This document shows, piece by piece, positions 56,954 to 64,000 of a DNA stretch of 64,000 bases; within the stretch, counting starts at the first letter, position 1, and the number at the start of each line of letters is the position of its first letter. The stretch is taken from contig JAJEBF010000008.1 in NCBI GenBank assembly GCA_022824025.1, positions 44,324 through 108,323 on the forward strand. The letters are read 5' to 3'. The stretch is from Caldilineaceae bacterium. Its GTDB lineage: Bacteria > Chloroflexota > Anaerolineae > Caldilineales > Caldilineaceae. The translations under genes were made by a program, and so were the position numbers. The notes under the pieces were generated by a model, which was given only the letters and a program-made list of their open reading frames with translations, was not told the DNA's origin and did not search any database.

Positions 56954-58423
56954 CGCAACAACACCTGGACGCCGTTTCCCCACCATCGTAGCCTGCTCAA
57001 ACGCATGCGCCAGCTGCAACACGCCGAAATCGTCCCGGTGGCGGCCCACGATCTGCACGCCCACCGGCAGCCCCTCCGGCGTGAACCCGCACGGCGCCGA
57101 AATGGCCGGATGGCCCGTCACAGTGATGAAGTAGCACGACTTCATCCAGTCTATATAGGTCTCCATCTCCACAATCCGATCCCCGCTGTCGATGGAGGTC
57201 GGATACGGCACGTCCACCGAAAAGGGCGGGACCTGGTTCACCGGCAGCAGCAGGAACTCATACGTCTCCATGAAGACGCGCATCGCCTGATACAACGTCG
57301 TGCGCATCTCTTCGGCGCGTGCCAGGTCCGCGCCGCTCAGCTTCGCCCCCTGTTCGACGTTCCAGATGATCGTGTCCTTCATCTGATGGCGGTGCTCCGC
57401 CAGAAGGGGCCCGTGCGAATGATGGAAACTCCACGCCCGCAACGTCTTGAAAATCTCGTCCGCTTCGCCGAAATCCGGCAAGCCCGGACCGTCACCCCGC
57501 GGACGCCCCGCGCCCGCGCCGCTGAAATCGGTCACCTCGCACCCAATTTCACCGAACGCCGGCAGCTGTGCCTCGATGGCGTTCCTCACCCGCGGGTCAA
57601 CCGGGAACTCTCCCCCCAAATCCGCGCTGTACGCGATCCGCACACCGCTGAAATCGCGCGCTAGAGGACGTGCAAAAACGCTGCCCGGCTCCGACTGCGC
57701 GATCGGCGAACGTGCGTCCGGCCCCGCAATCACACTCAGCAGAAAAGCAACGTCCGCCACAGTACGCCCCATCGGCCCCTGCACAGACAGCCCCGACCAG
57801 CCCGTCAAACTCGGCCACACCGGAACCCGCCCCGGCGAAACGCGGAACCCCACCACGTTGCAGAAGTTCCCCGGGTTGCGCAGCGAACCGCCCATGTCGC
57901 TGCCGTCCGCAACCGGTGTCATCCCGCACGCCAGCGCCACCGCCTGCCCGCCGCTCGACCCCCCGCACGTCTTGCTCGGGTCGTATGGATTGCCTGTCGC
58001 ACCGAACACAGGGTTGAACGACTGCGAGCCCGCCCCGAATTCCGGCACGTTCGTCTTCCCCATCGGGATCGCGCCGGCCGCATGCAGCCGCTCGATGATC
58101 AGCTGGCTCTGCGCCGGCACGTTGTCCCGGTGAATCGGCGAACCGTAGGTCGTGCGGATCCCCGCCGTGTCTGTCGTGTCCTTGTGCAGCATCGGCAGCC
58201 CGTGCAGCGGCCCAACCTCTCCGCCCCGCGCCAGCGCCTCGTCCGCGGCTTTGGCGCGTTCCAGCGCCTGCTCCGGCAAGAAGGTCACCACCGCATTGAC
58301 CGACGGGTTGACCCGCTCGATCTTCGCAATGTGCGCCTCGGTAACCTCGACGCTGCTGTATTCCCCGCCGCGGATGCCCGCGGCCAGTTCCGTTGCGTTG
58401 AGAAAGCAGAGATCAGTCGTCAT
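56942..58423 (-). CDS. Amidase (amidase-signature family)
   Basis: This 493-residue amidase has its catalytic Lys in LPMLHKDTTDTAG (near residue 80), the Ser loop KTCGGSSGGQAVA and the nucleophile region GSDMGGSLRNPGNFC, as in the aryl/acyl-amidase group. It is only distantly related to the amidase at 52974-54524. The start at 58423 overlaps the phytanoyl-CoA dioxygenase 3' end by 11 bases; longer starts would run deeper into that gene. The stop lies in a repeat copy (56935-56953). It is probably co-transcribed with the dioxygenase. Confidence 0.88.
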   Translation of the reverse strand: MTTDLCFLNATELAAGIRGGEYSSVEVTEAHIAKIERVNPSVNAVVTFLPEQALERAKAADEALARGGEVGPLHGLPMLHKDTTDTAGIRTTYGSPIHRDNVPAQSQLIIERLHAAGAIPMGKTNVPEFGAGSQSFNPVFGATGNPYDPSKTCGGSSGGQAVALACGMTPVADGSDMGGSLRNPGNFCNVVGFRVSPGRVPVWPSLTGWSGLSVQGPMGRTVADVAFLLSVIAGPDARSPIAQSEPGSVFARPLARDFSGVRIAYSADLGGEFPVDPRVRNAIEAQLPAFGEIGCEVTDFSGAGAGRPRGDGPGLPDFGEADEIFKTLRAWSFHHSHGPLLAEHRHQMKDTIIWNVEQGAKLSGADLARAEEMRTTLYQAMRVFMETYEFLLLPVNQVPPFSVDVPYPTSIDSGDRIVEMETYIDWMKSCYFITVTGHPAISAPCGFTPEGLPVGVQIVGRHRDDFGVLQLAHAFEQATMVGKRRPGVVACSG

Positions 58424-59450
58424 CTTCGGGCGCATCTCCGGGGCGGAATCCATCTTTGAAAAAGGGTAGTTTCTCGCGTTTGTCGCCTCGCCGCCACTGC
58501 TCGCAGCCCCCTTCGCCGGTCGGCCGCACCTTCGGCGCCGCCAGCTCCTCAAACCCTTGCCAGGGGTAGGGGTCCTCGCCCGCGATCATCACAATGTCAC
58601 GGTAGTCCGCGACCGCCATGTGCTGGCCCTCCTTCGGGCTTCGCCACGGCAGCAGCGATTCCGCGCTCATGTAGTGGTTCACCAGCACGCGGCGGTATCC
58701 GCTCTGCGCCCGGTTCGGAAACGAGCGGTGCAGCAGATAGCCGTTGAAGAAGACCAGCGACCCCGCCGTCACCTCCACCGGAATCGAGTCCTCTTCCGTG
58801 TACGGGAAGCCGTACGCTTCGCCCGCGCAGTCAAAGCGCGGATCGTCATGGTCGTGCTGCGGCCAGATGATGCCGCGCTTGTGCGAGCCGGGAATGACCC
58901 AGAGGCAGCCGTTCTCCACAGTCGCATCGTCGAGCGCGATCCACGCGCCGGTCAGCGTCCGGTCCCGTGTGGGGATGAAATATTCGTCCTGGTGCCACGC
59001 CTGGCCCGGCTTGCCCGTCGCCTTAATGAACAGCATCGACTGCATGCACTTCACGTTCGGCCCAATCACCTGCGTCAGCACATTGGCGATATGCGGGTGG
59101 CCGAGATAGTCCAACATGATCTCGGAGATCTTGTGCGGAAAATGGATGCAAAGATACCGCCGCAGCGCATCTTCCTCGCTCTCCCCCGGCATGCCCGGCT
59201 CAAATCCGTCCACATCGCCGCGCTCACCTTTACAGATAGCCGTCGTCTCTGCTCGCAGCTCCTCCACCTCCACGGGCGTCAGCGCATCCGGCAGAATGTA
59301 ATAGCCGTTCTCAGCATAGAACTGCCTGATGCTTTCAGAAGATGCCGCCCCTGCAGCCGCGCCGTTGTCCGGTTCCAAGCCTCTGGCCGCCAGAGCTGAA
59401 TCGGGCGAGCCGTTCAACTGAGAGGCCGGGGCCGTCTGAACTGATGCCAT
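58413..59450 (-). CDS. Phytanoyl-CoA dioxygenase family protein, copy A
   Basis: This Fe(II)/2-oxoglutarate-dependent oxygenase of 345 residues keeps the iron facial triad: His153 and Asp155 in AWHQDEYF and His241 in GYLLHRSFPN. Arg253/Arg254 in SGYRRV are available for 2-oxoglutarate. The first 40 residues are low-complexity Ala/Ser/Gly. From residue 41 on it differs from copy B (59781-60818) at about 29 positions by eye. AAGGAG precedes the ATG. The substrate is unknown; the overlapping amidase suggests a shared catabolic route for an N-acylated compound (inference). Confidence 0.92.
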   Translation of the reverse strand: MASVQTAPASQLNGSPDSALAARGLEPDNGAAAGAASSESIRQFYAENGYYILPDALTPVEVEELRAETTAICKGERGDVDGFEPGMPGESEEDALRRYLCIHFPHKISEIMLDYLGHPHIANVLTQVIGPNVKCMQSMLFIKATGKPGQAWHQDEYFIPTRDRTLTGAWIALDDATVENGCLWVIPGSHKRGIIWPQHDHDDPRFDCAGEAYGFPYTEEDSIPVEVTAGSLVFFNGYLLHRSFPNRAQSGYRRVLVNHYMSAESLLPWRSPKEGQHMAVADYRDIVMIAGEDPYPWQGFEELAAPKVRPTGEGGCEQWRRGDKREKLPFFKDGFRPGDAPEDDD

Positions 59451-59475
59451 TGCGCTACTCCTTGATCAATGGAAG

Positions 59476-59504
59476 TGAATATCCTCAACTACAGCCGTGT
59501 GCAA
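59476..59504 (-). promoter_or_regulatory. Possible promoter for PhyH copy A
   Basis: On the minus strand TTGCAC (59504-59499), 17 nt, TATTCA (59481-59476), leaving a leader of about 20 bases. Confidence 0.4.
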
Positions 59505-59611
59505 CCGCCCAATGTCCAGGGCTTGCTGACGCCTGTCGGGACGGCGAACTGCGGGAGCAAACAGCGGCTGATCAGCCCAGGCCCCCGCCGTCTTGCACAA
59601 AGTCCGGCATG

Positions 59612-59651
59612 CCTTCGGTGTTCTTCGCGCCCTTTCGCGTGCCTTCGCGGA
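59612..59651 (+). repeat. Four decamer CTTCG repeats
   Basis: CCTTCGGTGT, TCTTCGCGCC, CTTTCGCGTG, CCTTCGCGGA in direct succession between the two PhyH genes, followed by ATCAACC. I recall similar short CTTCG repeats from intergenic regions of other bacteria. Confidence 0.5.
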
Positions 59652-59780
59652 TCAACCGGTCCTGTCAAACATAGGATCCATATCGACAAACATCTTGAAC
59701 GGGCCCGAAAGGGTTTCACTCTAGTTGAATATCAACGGAACCTGATCCGCATTGATAACGTCGCCCTGTGAACGCTGAGA

Positions 59781-60818
59781 TCAGTCGTCATCTTCCGGCG
59801 CGTCTCCGGGCCGGAATCCATCCTTGAAGAAGGGCAGTATCTCCCGTTTGCGTCCCCGCCGCCACGTCTCACAGCCGCCCTCAAGCGTGGGCCGCACCTG
59901 CGGCGCCGCCAGCGCCTCGTACTCCTTCCAGGGGTAGGGGTCCTCGCCTGCGATCATCAGGACATCCCGGTAGTCGGCCACCGCCATGTGCTCCCCTTCC
60001 TTCGGGCTTCGCCACGGCAGCAGAGACTCCGCGCTCATGTAATGGTTCACGAGCACCCGCCGGTATCCGCTCTGGGCCCGGTTCGGAAAGGAGCGGTGCA
60101 GCAGATAGCCGTTGAAAAAGACGATCGCGCCGGCCTTCACCTCCACCGGAATCGAGTCTTCATCACGATAGGGAAAGCCGTACGCCTCGCCCGCGCAGTC
60201 GAACCGCGGGTCCTCGTGGTAATGCTGCGGCCAGATGATGCCGCGCTTGTGCGAGCCCGGGATGACCCACAGACAGCCGTTCTCGACCGTGGCATCATCC
60301 AGCGCGATCCACGCGCCCGTCAGCGTGCGGTCCCGTGTGGGAATCGAAAACTCGTCCTGGTGCCACGCCTGGCCCGGCTTGCCCGCCGCCTTGATGAACA
60401 GCATCGACTGCATACACTTCACGTTCGGCCCGATTACCTGCGTCAGCACCCTGGCGATGTGCGGATGGCCGAGATAGTCCAACATGATCTCGGAGATCTT
60501 GTGCGGAAAGTGGATGCACAGATACCGCCGCAGCGCATCCTCCTCGCTCTCGCCCGGAACGCTCGGCTCGAACCCGTCTACACTGCCCCGTTCGCCCCGG
60601 CAGATAGCCGTCGTCTCCGCCCGCAACTCCTCCACCTCCACCGGCGTCAGCGCCTCCGGCAGAATATAGTAACCGTTCTCAGCATAGAACTCTCTGATAC
60701 GATCGCCGGATTCAGCCGCCGCCGTCATCCCGTTCCCCGTTTCCGGTACATAGGACGCCGGCGCAACCCCAGCCGGGCCGCCCTGCTCAGCGACCGCTGC
60801 CGTCTGTAAAGATGCCAT
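59781..60818 (-). CDS. Phytanoyl-CoA dioxygenase family protein, copy B
   Basis: This 345-residue tandem paralogue of copy A has the same iron ligands (His153, Asp155, His241). Tyr157-Phe158 of copy A is Phe-Ser here, next to the metal site, so substrate preference may differ. The N-terminal 40 residues are unrelated to those of copy A. The ATG has AGGAG eight bases upstream and a near-consensus promoter at 60869-60897. It lies upstream of copy A with a 330-base gap and its own promoter, so the two may be expressed independently. Confidence 0.92.
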   Translation of the reverse strand: MASLQTAAVAEQGGPAGVAPASYVPETGNGMTAAAESGDRIREFYAENGYYILPEALTPVEVEELRAETTAICRGERGSVDGFEPSVPGESEEDALRRYLCIHFPHKISEIMLDYLGHPHIARVLTQVIGPNVKCMQSMLFIKAAGKPGQAWHQDEFSIPTRDRTLTGAWIALDDATVENGCLWVIPGSHKRGIIWPQHYHEDPRFDCAGEAYGFPYRDEDSIPVEVKAGAIVFFNGYLLHRSFPNRAQSGYRRVLVNHYMSAESLLPWRSPKEGEHMAVADYRDVLMIAGEDPYPWKEYEALAAPQVRPTLEGGCETWRRGRKREILPFFKDGFRPGDAPEDDD

Positions 60819-60868
60819 TGCGTTACTCCTGAATTTCGCGCGGGAAAACCGTTTAAGAGGCCGCCTGA

Positions 60869-60897
60869 AGTATAGCCCACGTCCCCCCGCGGGTCAA
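60869..60897 (-). promoter_or_regulatory. Sigma-70-type promoter for PhyH copy B
   Basis: On the minus strand TTGACC (60897-60892), exactly 17 nt, TATACT (60874-60869). The transcript would start near 60862, 44 bases before the ATG. Confidence 0.7.
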
Positions 60898-61090
60898 CGA
60901 ACACCAGGGTCGAGTACAGGGTTTCGCATCTCATTCCGTAGGCCGATTTTTTTCTCGTTGTTTGTAGCACTATGTATATAATTCCCAATATTGGATTGCA
61001 CCCCAGGTCGAAGCATAATCTCCCAATGACCTGCCCCTCTGCCAGTTCCTCCTCACTCGCTTCACACGTCTGGCTCGACCGATTCGGCGA

Positions 61091-61513
61091 TTAATTCCTG
61101 TGGCCCGCCTCTACGCCCAAGGCCGACACAATGTCTCTGATTCTGGTGAAGCTCGCAGATGCATAGTTGTTTGCTTCATAGCGTTGGATCTGTTGCTCTT
61201 TCAATCCGAGGCGGGCAGCCAACCCACGTTGACTGAGACCGCTCGCGATGCGCGCTCTGATCAAGAGCCTGGGGAGGTCCGAAACGCCCTCCAACTGTTC
61301 AAAAGCAAAATCTCCCGCCTTGAGCGATTCATACTCTCTTATGTCCGCCTCTAGGTCAGATAGTTGGCTCTGTAGAGCCTCTCTCTGCACTGCAAGCAAA
61401 CGTGAAGGAGCCTCTGACCCATCGGCGCCGCCGGCATTAAGGGTGCATAGCGCCTCAGAAAACCGTTCTGCCTGAGCCTTGGCAGTTCGATACTGTCTCT
61501 CATTCTTTATCAT
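61091..61513 (-). CDS. XRE-type helix-turn-helix antitoxin-like protein
   Basis: This 140-residue protein has an N-terminal coiled coil (residues about 1-70) and a C-terminal XRE helix-turn-helix (IASGLSQRGLAARLGLKEQQIQRYEAN, about 92-118). It follows the DUF6932-like gene with a 14-base overlap, so it is translated with it. It probably represses the palindromic promoter at 61951-61984 and neutralises the partner. Confidence 0.83.
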   Translation of the reverse strand: MIKNERQYRTAKAQAERFSEALCTLNAGGADGSEAPSRLLAVQREALQSQLSDLEADIREYESLKAGDFAFEQLEGVSDLPRLLIRARIASGLSQRGLAARLGLKEQQIQRYEANNYASASFTRIRDIVSALGVEAGHRN

Positions 61514-61949
61514 TCTGACCTCCCAAATCTAAGGCTACGATGCCTTTTCGAGCACCTGAATCCTTATCAGTCTGAAAGAAGTCCAGGAAGACACCTTCTT
61601 CAAAGCCGGCGATCGCCGACGCTGGGAACAGCTCACCACCGTACTTGGCTTTCTGGGCAGCGCGTCCGTCAGCAAATGTCAGCAGTGTTGAATCAACCGC
61701 TTCCAAATCAACGCCCGACTCCTCCCAACACGCGTCGAAGTCACCAGGTTCTACCTTGGATGACACGAAACTTCCGTCCACGTAAGCTGTATGAAAACCA
61801 GCATTCCGCAGGTTCTCAAGGGCGAGCTGAAGTCCAACAAGCAAGTGCCGACGCCACGGAGTTGTCCCACATCGTTCACAGAGTTCATCCCATGTGGCCC
61901 AGTGAACGCCTGGGGGAAGATTGCCGCCGGGACCAAATTCCGGGATCAT
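61500..61949 (-). CDS. DUF6932-like minimal nucleotidyltransferase, toxin candidate
   Basis: This 149-residue protein begins MIPEFGPGGNLPPGVHWATW and carries YVDGSF (Gly59, Ser60) followed by EPGDFDACWE (Asp70, Asp72). That spacing is the GSx(n)DxD signature of minimal nucleotidyltransferases, as in MNT/MenT toxins. The start sits directly at the predicted transcription start (leaderless). With the overlapping XRE gene it makes a likely toxin-antitoxin pair, toxin first. The target is unknown. Confidence 0.72.
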   Translation of the reverse strand: MIPEFGPGGNLPPGVHWATWDELCERCGTTPWRRHLLVGLQLALENLRNAGFHTAYVDGSFVSSKVEPGDFDACWEESGVDLEAVDSTLLTFADGRAAQKAKYGGELFPASAIAGFEEGVFLDFFQTDKDSGARKGIVALDLGGQNDKE

Positions 61950-61950
61950 G

Positions 61951-61984
61951 ACACAACTATATCATTGTGTTGGTTTCCCGTCAA
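61951..61984 (-). promoter_or_regulatory. Promoter with overlapping operator for the DUF6932/XRE pair
   Basis: On the minus strand TTGACG (61984-61979), 17 nt, TATAGT (61961-61956). A perfect inverted repeat ACACAA-8 nt-TTGTGT (61970-61951) straddles the -10 box. The ATG (61949) lies seven bases past the -10, so the mRNA is probably leaderless. Confidence 0.7.
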
Positions 61985-62201
61985 GTTCGGCTGGATAGAA
62001 GGATAGGCTGGGTCGTTTCCCAAACGACTGTCTACACAACGCAGGATCAGTATGCGAACAGGAAAATGTGGCAGAGGCTGTACAACGCGGGCCAGATCAA
62101 ATGATGTACACTAGAAGACGAAGGGTTAGAACGACCTAACTTTAACGCCAAAGACTGACCTACTCTTACCTTTGGCGCCGACACGGACATTGGGCATCTC
62201 G

Positions 62202-62588
62202 ATGGATAAAGAACAGCTGTACCGACAAATGGCGGCGAAGGGCAAGTACCACCGCCTATACACCCACCTCTGCCGACTTACAACGCAGGAGTGGAGAACC
62301 ACCTTCAGCGAGGTCGAGACGATCATCGGCTTCGGATTGCCCCCGTCAGCCCGACTTCACCGGCCCTGGTGGTCCAATCAGTCCGGGCGTATCGGCCATA
62401 GCCAGGCGCTGGCTTGGGCCGCCGCCGGATGGGAGACGGCCGAGGTGGACATGGATTCCGAAACACTGCTTCTCCGCCGCAAGGCTGTGGATTCGGCCCG
62501 CAGATTCAATCTGGACGAAGTGTTGCCGGTGCATTCCGCTGGAGGCTGGCCGGAAGATCTCAGTCTCAGACGAGAGGATATCTATTAG
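62202..62588 (+). CDS. Hypothetical protein upstream of PIN toxin, antitoxin candidate
   Basis: This 128-residue protein has residues about 10-90 with a compact domain (KYHRLYTHLCRLTTQEWRTT, FSEVETIIGFGLPPSARLHR, then a WWSNQSGRIGHSQALAWAAA segment). I have seen this as a domain of unknown function beside PIN genes but cannot name it with certainty. The tail (FNLDEVLPVHSAGGWPEDLS) is extended and could wrap a toxin. The start is MDKEQLYRQM at 62202. The PIN gene follows after 20 bases. Confidence 0.65.
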   Translation: MDKEQLYRQMAAKGKYHRLYTHLCRLTTQEWRTTFSEVETIIGFGLPPSARLHRPWWSNQSGRIGHSQALAWAAAGWETAEVDMDSETLLLRRKAVDSARRFNLDEVLPVHSAGGWPEDLSLRREDIY

Positions 62589-62608
62589 GAGAGAATCCAG
62601 CCTCCATT

Positions 62609-63031
62609 ATGTTTGTAGACACCAACGTGCTGGTAAACGCCCGATCTCTGGAAGCCCCGGACCATGAAGCCGCCAGGACCAGCTTGGAGCGCGCGACTGA
62701 GAAGCCAGAGCGGCTTCGCATCAGCCGCCAGATCCTGCGCGAGCACATGGCAGTCGTCACCCGACCGCAGGCCTGGCCAGTGGCCATTTCCCGCGGCGAT
62801 GCACTTGACGACGTAAACCGATTCGCCGCTTCTTTCGAGGTGTTGGAGGACGGGCCCGCGGTTACCGACTGGCTCGCGGCGCTTTGCCGCCAAATCGACG
62901 TGGGCGGTAAACAGATTCACGACGCCAATATCGTCGCCACCATGCTGGCCTACGGAGAGCGCAGGCTGCTGACCTTCAACGCGGCTGACTTTCGCCGTTA
63001 CGCAGACCATATCGAGTTGTTTGCCGGATAG
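62609..63031 (+). CDS. PIN-domain RNase toxin (VapC type)
   Basis: This 140-residue PIN domain has FVDTNVLVNARS with Asp4, Glu near 47 (ILREHMAVV), HDANIVATM with Asp near 103, and LLTFNAADFRRY at the end. It is a likely endoribonuclease toxin. The ATG has AGGAGA about 17 bases upstream. It follows the 62202-62588 gene as its probable partner. An upstream extension in the same frame overlaps that partner and is not used. Confidence 0.86.
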   Translation: MFVDTNVLVNARSLEAPDHEAARTSLERATEKPERLRISRQILREHMAVVTRPQAWPVAISRGDALDDVNRFAASFEVLEDGPAVTDWLAALCRQIDVGGKQIHDANIVATMLAYGERRLLTFNAADFRRYADHIELFAG

Positions 63032-63140
63032 CCTCCCAGCCCCCCCACACTTGCATCCAAAACGATAGCGGCGCTGGCACGCCTGCGCGTTAGATCATGC
63101 CCCATAACCGTTGGGAAGGGGCGCGCAAAGATGAGTTGAT

Positions 63141-63345
63141 GGACGAGCGTTTACGAGTGTTCATGAGTGTTTGTGAGCGTTGCATGAGCGTTTGCGAGCG
63201 TTCGTGAGTGTTCACGAGTGTTCGTGAGTGTTGCATGAGCGTCTGCGAGCGTTCGTGAGTGTTCACGAGTGTTCGTGAGTGTTGCATGAGCGTTTACGAG
63301 TGTTCGTGAGCGTATGTGAGCATTGCATGAGCGTTTGCGTGAACT
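63141..63345 (+). repeat. Nested tandem repeats: decamers inside 51-base units
   Basis: The basic unit is about 10 bases of the form NNGAGYGTTY. A 51-base block at 63181-63231 (beginning TGCATGAGCGTTTGCGAGCG) is repeated at 63232-63282 with one clear substitution, with partial copies starting at 63283 and 63324. Confidence 0.85.
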
Positions 63346-63357
63346 GCAGGGCGAGTG

Positions 63358-63575
63358 ATTCGGGTGATGGGCTGTGATGAGGGCTGGTCGACATGGGTGT
63401 GTGTTCATGAGCGTTGTATGAGCGTTCGTGAGCGTTTGACGAGAGTTAGGGTGAGATTGTGTGAGCTGCAGTTGGCGGGATTCGGGTGATGGGCTGTGAT
63501 GGGCTGTGATGGGGGCTGGCCGATATTGGTGTGTGTTTATGAGCGTTCGTGAGCGTTTGACGAGAGTTTGCGTGG
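63358..63575 (+). repeat. Direct repeat with a 122-base period
   Basis: ATTCGGGTGATGGGCTGTGA occurs at 63358 and again at 63480. Both copies continue through a GGGCTGG segment and end with GAGCGTTCGTGAGCGTTTGA followed by CGAGAGTT. Confidence 0.75.
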
Positions 63576-63787
63576 TGAAGGGCAGATGCACGGCGGGGGA
63601 AGCACGAGAAAGGCAGGATTGGGCGAGGGAAGGCGGTTGCGGGGGGTGCGGGGATGGGCGGCGGCTGGATTGGGGGCAGGAGTCGGCGCGGGATTGGGCC
63701 TGGGAGGCGGGTGATGGGTAGGGGGTTACGACTGCGGCGGTGCAGGTCTGCGAATCCATTATATTTCATTTTGTTTGGTGCCGTTCT

Positions 63788-64000
63788 CTAGTTCCGGGCG
63801 GCGGGAACCAGAGAGTGGTCGATGGTCGGCGGTGGGCGGTTTTTCGTGATGGTTACGGTGTCAAGGTCTTCGCCTTGCTTGAAGAGGTCTCTCTTCGTGC
63901 TGTAGTGTTCGTCCCGTTTCAGCTCTTCGACTTCGCGGTAGAGGGCCTGGAGCTGGTTGCGCTGGTCCGTCAGGATCTCCGGGGTGCGGTCGTCGTGAAG
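63788..64000 (-). CDS. C-terminal end of an unidentified gene, partial
   Basis: The frame is open from the right window edge to TAG at 63788 (70 residues). It is hydrophilic: helical ILTDQRNQLQALYREVEELK, then basic DLFKQGEDLDTVTITKNRPP and a terminus HSLVPAARN. I do not recognise the family. Good third-position GC supports coding. Confidence 0.5.
   Translation of the reverse strand, partial: LHDDRTPEILTDQRNQLQALYREVEELKRDEHYSTKRDLFKQGEDLDTVTITKNRPPPTIDHSLVPAARN

Larger units (their letters stand above)
59451..59780. other. Intergenic region between the two PhyH genes
   Basis: A 330-base gap with a promoter candidate (59476-59504) and a CTTCG-type decamer repeat (59612-59651). It is not similar to the sequence upstream of copy B apart from the ribosome site. 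Confidence 0.5.
63032..63787. other. Repeat-filled intergenic region
   Basis: About 755 bases with tandem decamers and 51-base units (63141-63345) and a 122-base-period duplication (63358-63575). Long minus-strand frames here read Thr/His/Ser/Arg-rich repeat sequence and are not called genes. From 63580 to 63787 I see only G-rich non-repetitive sequence. Confidence 0.6.

Noticed and set aside
60985..60994. CCAATATTGG palindrome as an attachment site or operator
   Set aside because: Only 10 bases, in an AT-rich gap with no linked integrase or regulator; too weak to call.
63141..63575. CRISPR array
   Set aside because: The repeats are contiguous decamers without unique spacers of constant length, and no cas genes are present.
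63151..63759. A 202-codon minus-strand frame through the tandem repeats
   Set aside because: The product is low-complexity Thr/His/Ser/Arg repeats created by the DNA repeat; no ribosome site.

Overview
The window is about 64 kb of high-GC bacterial chromosome. It has short intergenic gaps, overlapping stop/start codons, no rRNA or tRNA that I could see, and no phage or transposase genes. The gene mix suggests a heterotrophic, at least partly aerobic member of the Chloroflexota (Caldilineales/Anaerolineae-like). That mix includes two Uma2-type proteins, an FG-GAP/ASPIC lipoprotein, a sugar ABC transporter without its own ATPase, a HerA ATPase with a barrel-domain partner, phytanoyl-CoA dioxygenases, LLM oxidoreductase, amidases, 2-oxoacid:ferredoxin oxidoreductase and heme A synthesis. 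The phylum is an inference from gene content only. Several promoters are near-consensus sigma-70 type with an exact 17-nt spacer.

0-33 kb, mostly housekeeping and transport: partial CapA-like protein, chromate transporter, an orphan PD-(D/E)XK-like protein, topA, a VCBS/FG-GAP lipoprotein, DinB-fold protein, Uma2 protein, carbohydrate ABC transporter (binding protein plus two permeases), a HerA pair, a methyltransferase/phosphoesterase pair, a threonine-dehydratase-like enzyme and an LLM flavoprotein. Next is a six-gene minus-strand operon (LivG, acyl-CoA ligase, LivH, LivM, binding protein, LivF) that probably imports a carboxylic acid and activates it to a CoA ester. A VapBC pair, a zinc-ribbon/SH3 pair, a second Uma2 protein, a HAD phosphatase and a cold-shock gene follow.

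33-46 kb, accessory: a putative glycoside hydrolase, then a visibly AT-richer block with HigBA (HigA carries an ImmA/IrrE-type protease domain) directly followed by a 1129-residue Mrr-nuclease/STAND-NTPase/solenoid protein, the best candidate defence gene here. Heme A synthesis genes ctaA-ctaB come next. After them lie remnants: a small internally deleted restriction-enzyme-like gene, a PIN toxin with partner, and a UvrD-type helicase lacking its N-terminus.

46-64 kb: cupin/Gfo-Idh/SDR operon; an amidase, CBS protein, KorA and KorB-CBS operon; a short thioredoxin-like lipoprotein gene whose CxxC motif has an in-frame TGA at the first Cys, followed at bacterial-SECIS distance by a good hairpin (a probable selenoprotein); an amidohydrolase; a decayed Phd antitoxin; a second amidase; a tandem pair of phytanoyl-CoA dioxygenases about 90% identical; two more toxin-antitoxin-like pairs; and a block of tandem repeats. 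A dispersed heptamer repeat (AGTGGTC type) lies at the 3' ends of several genes and supplies stop codons to some.
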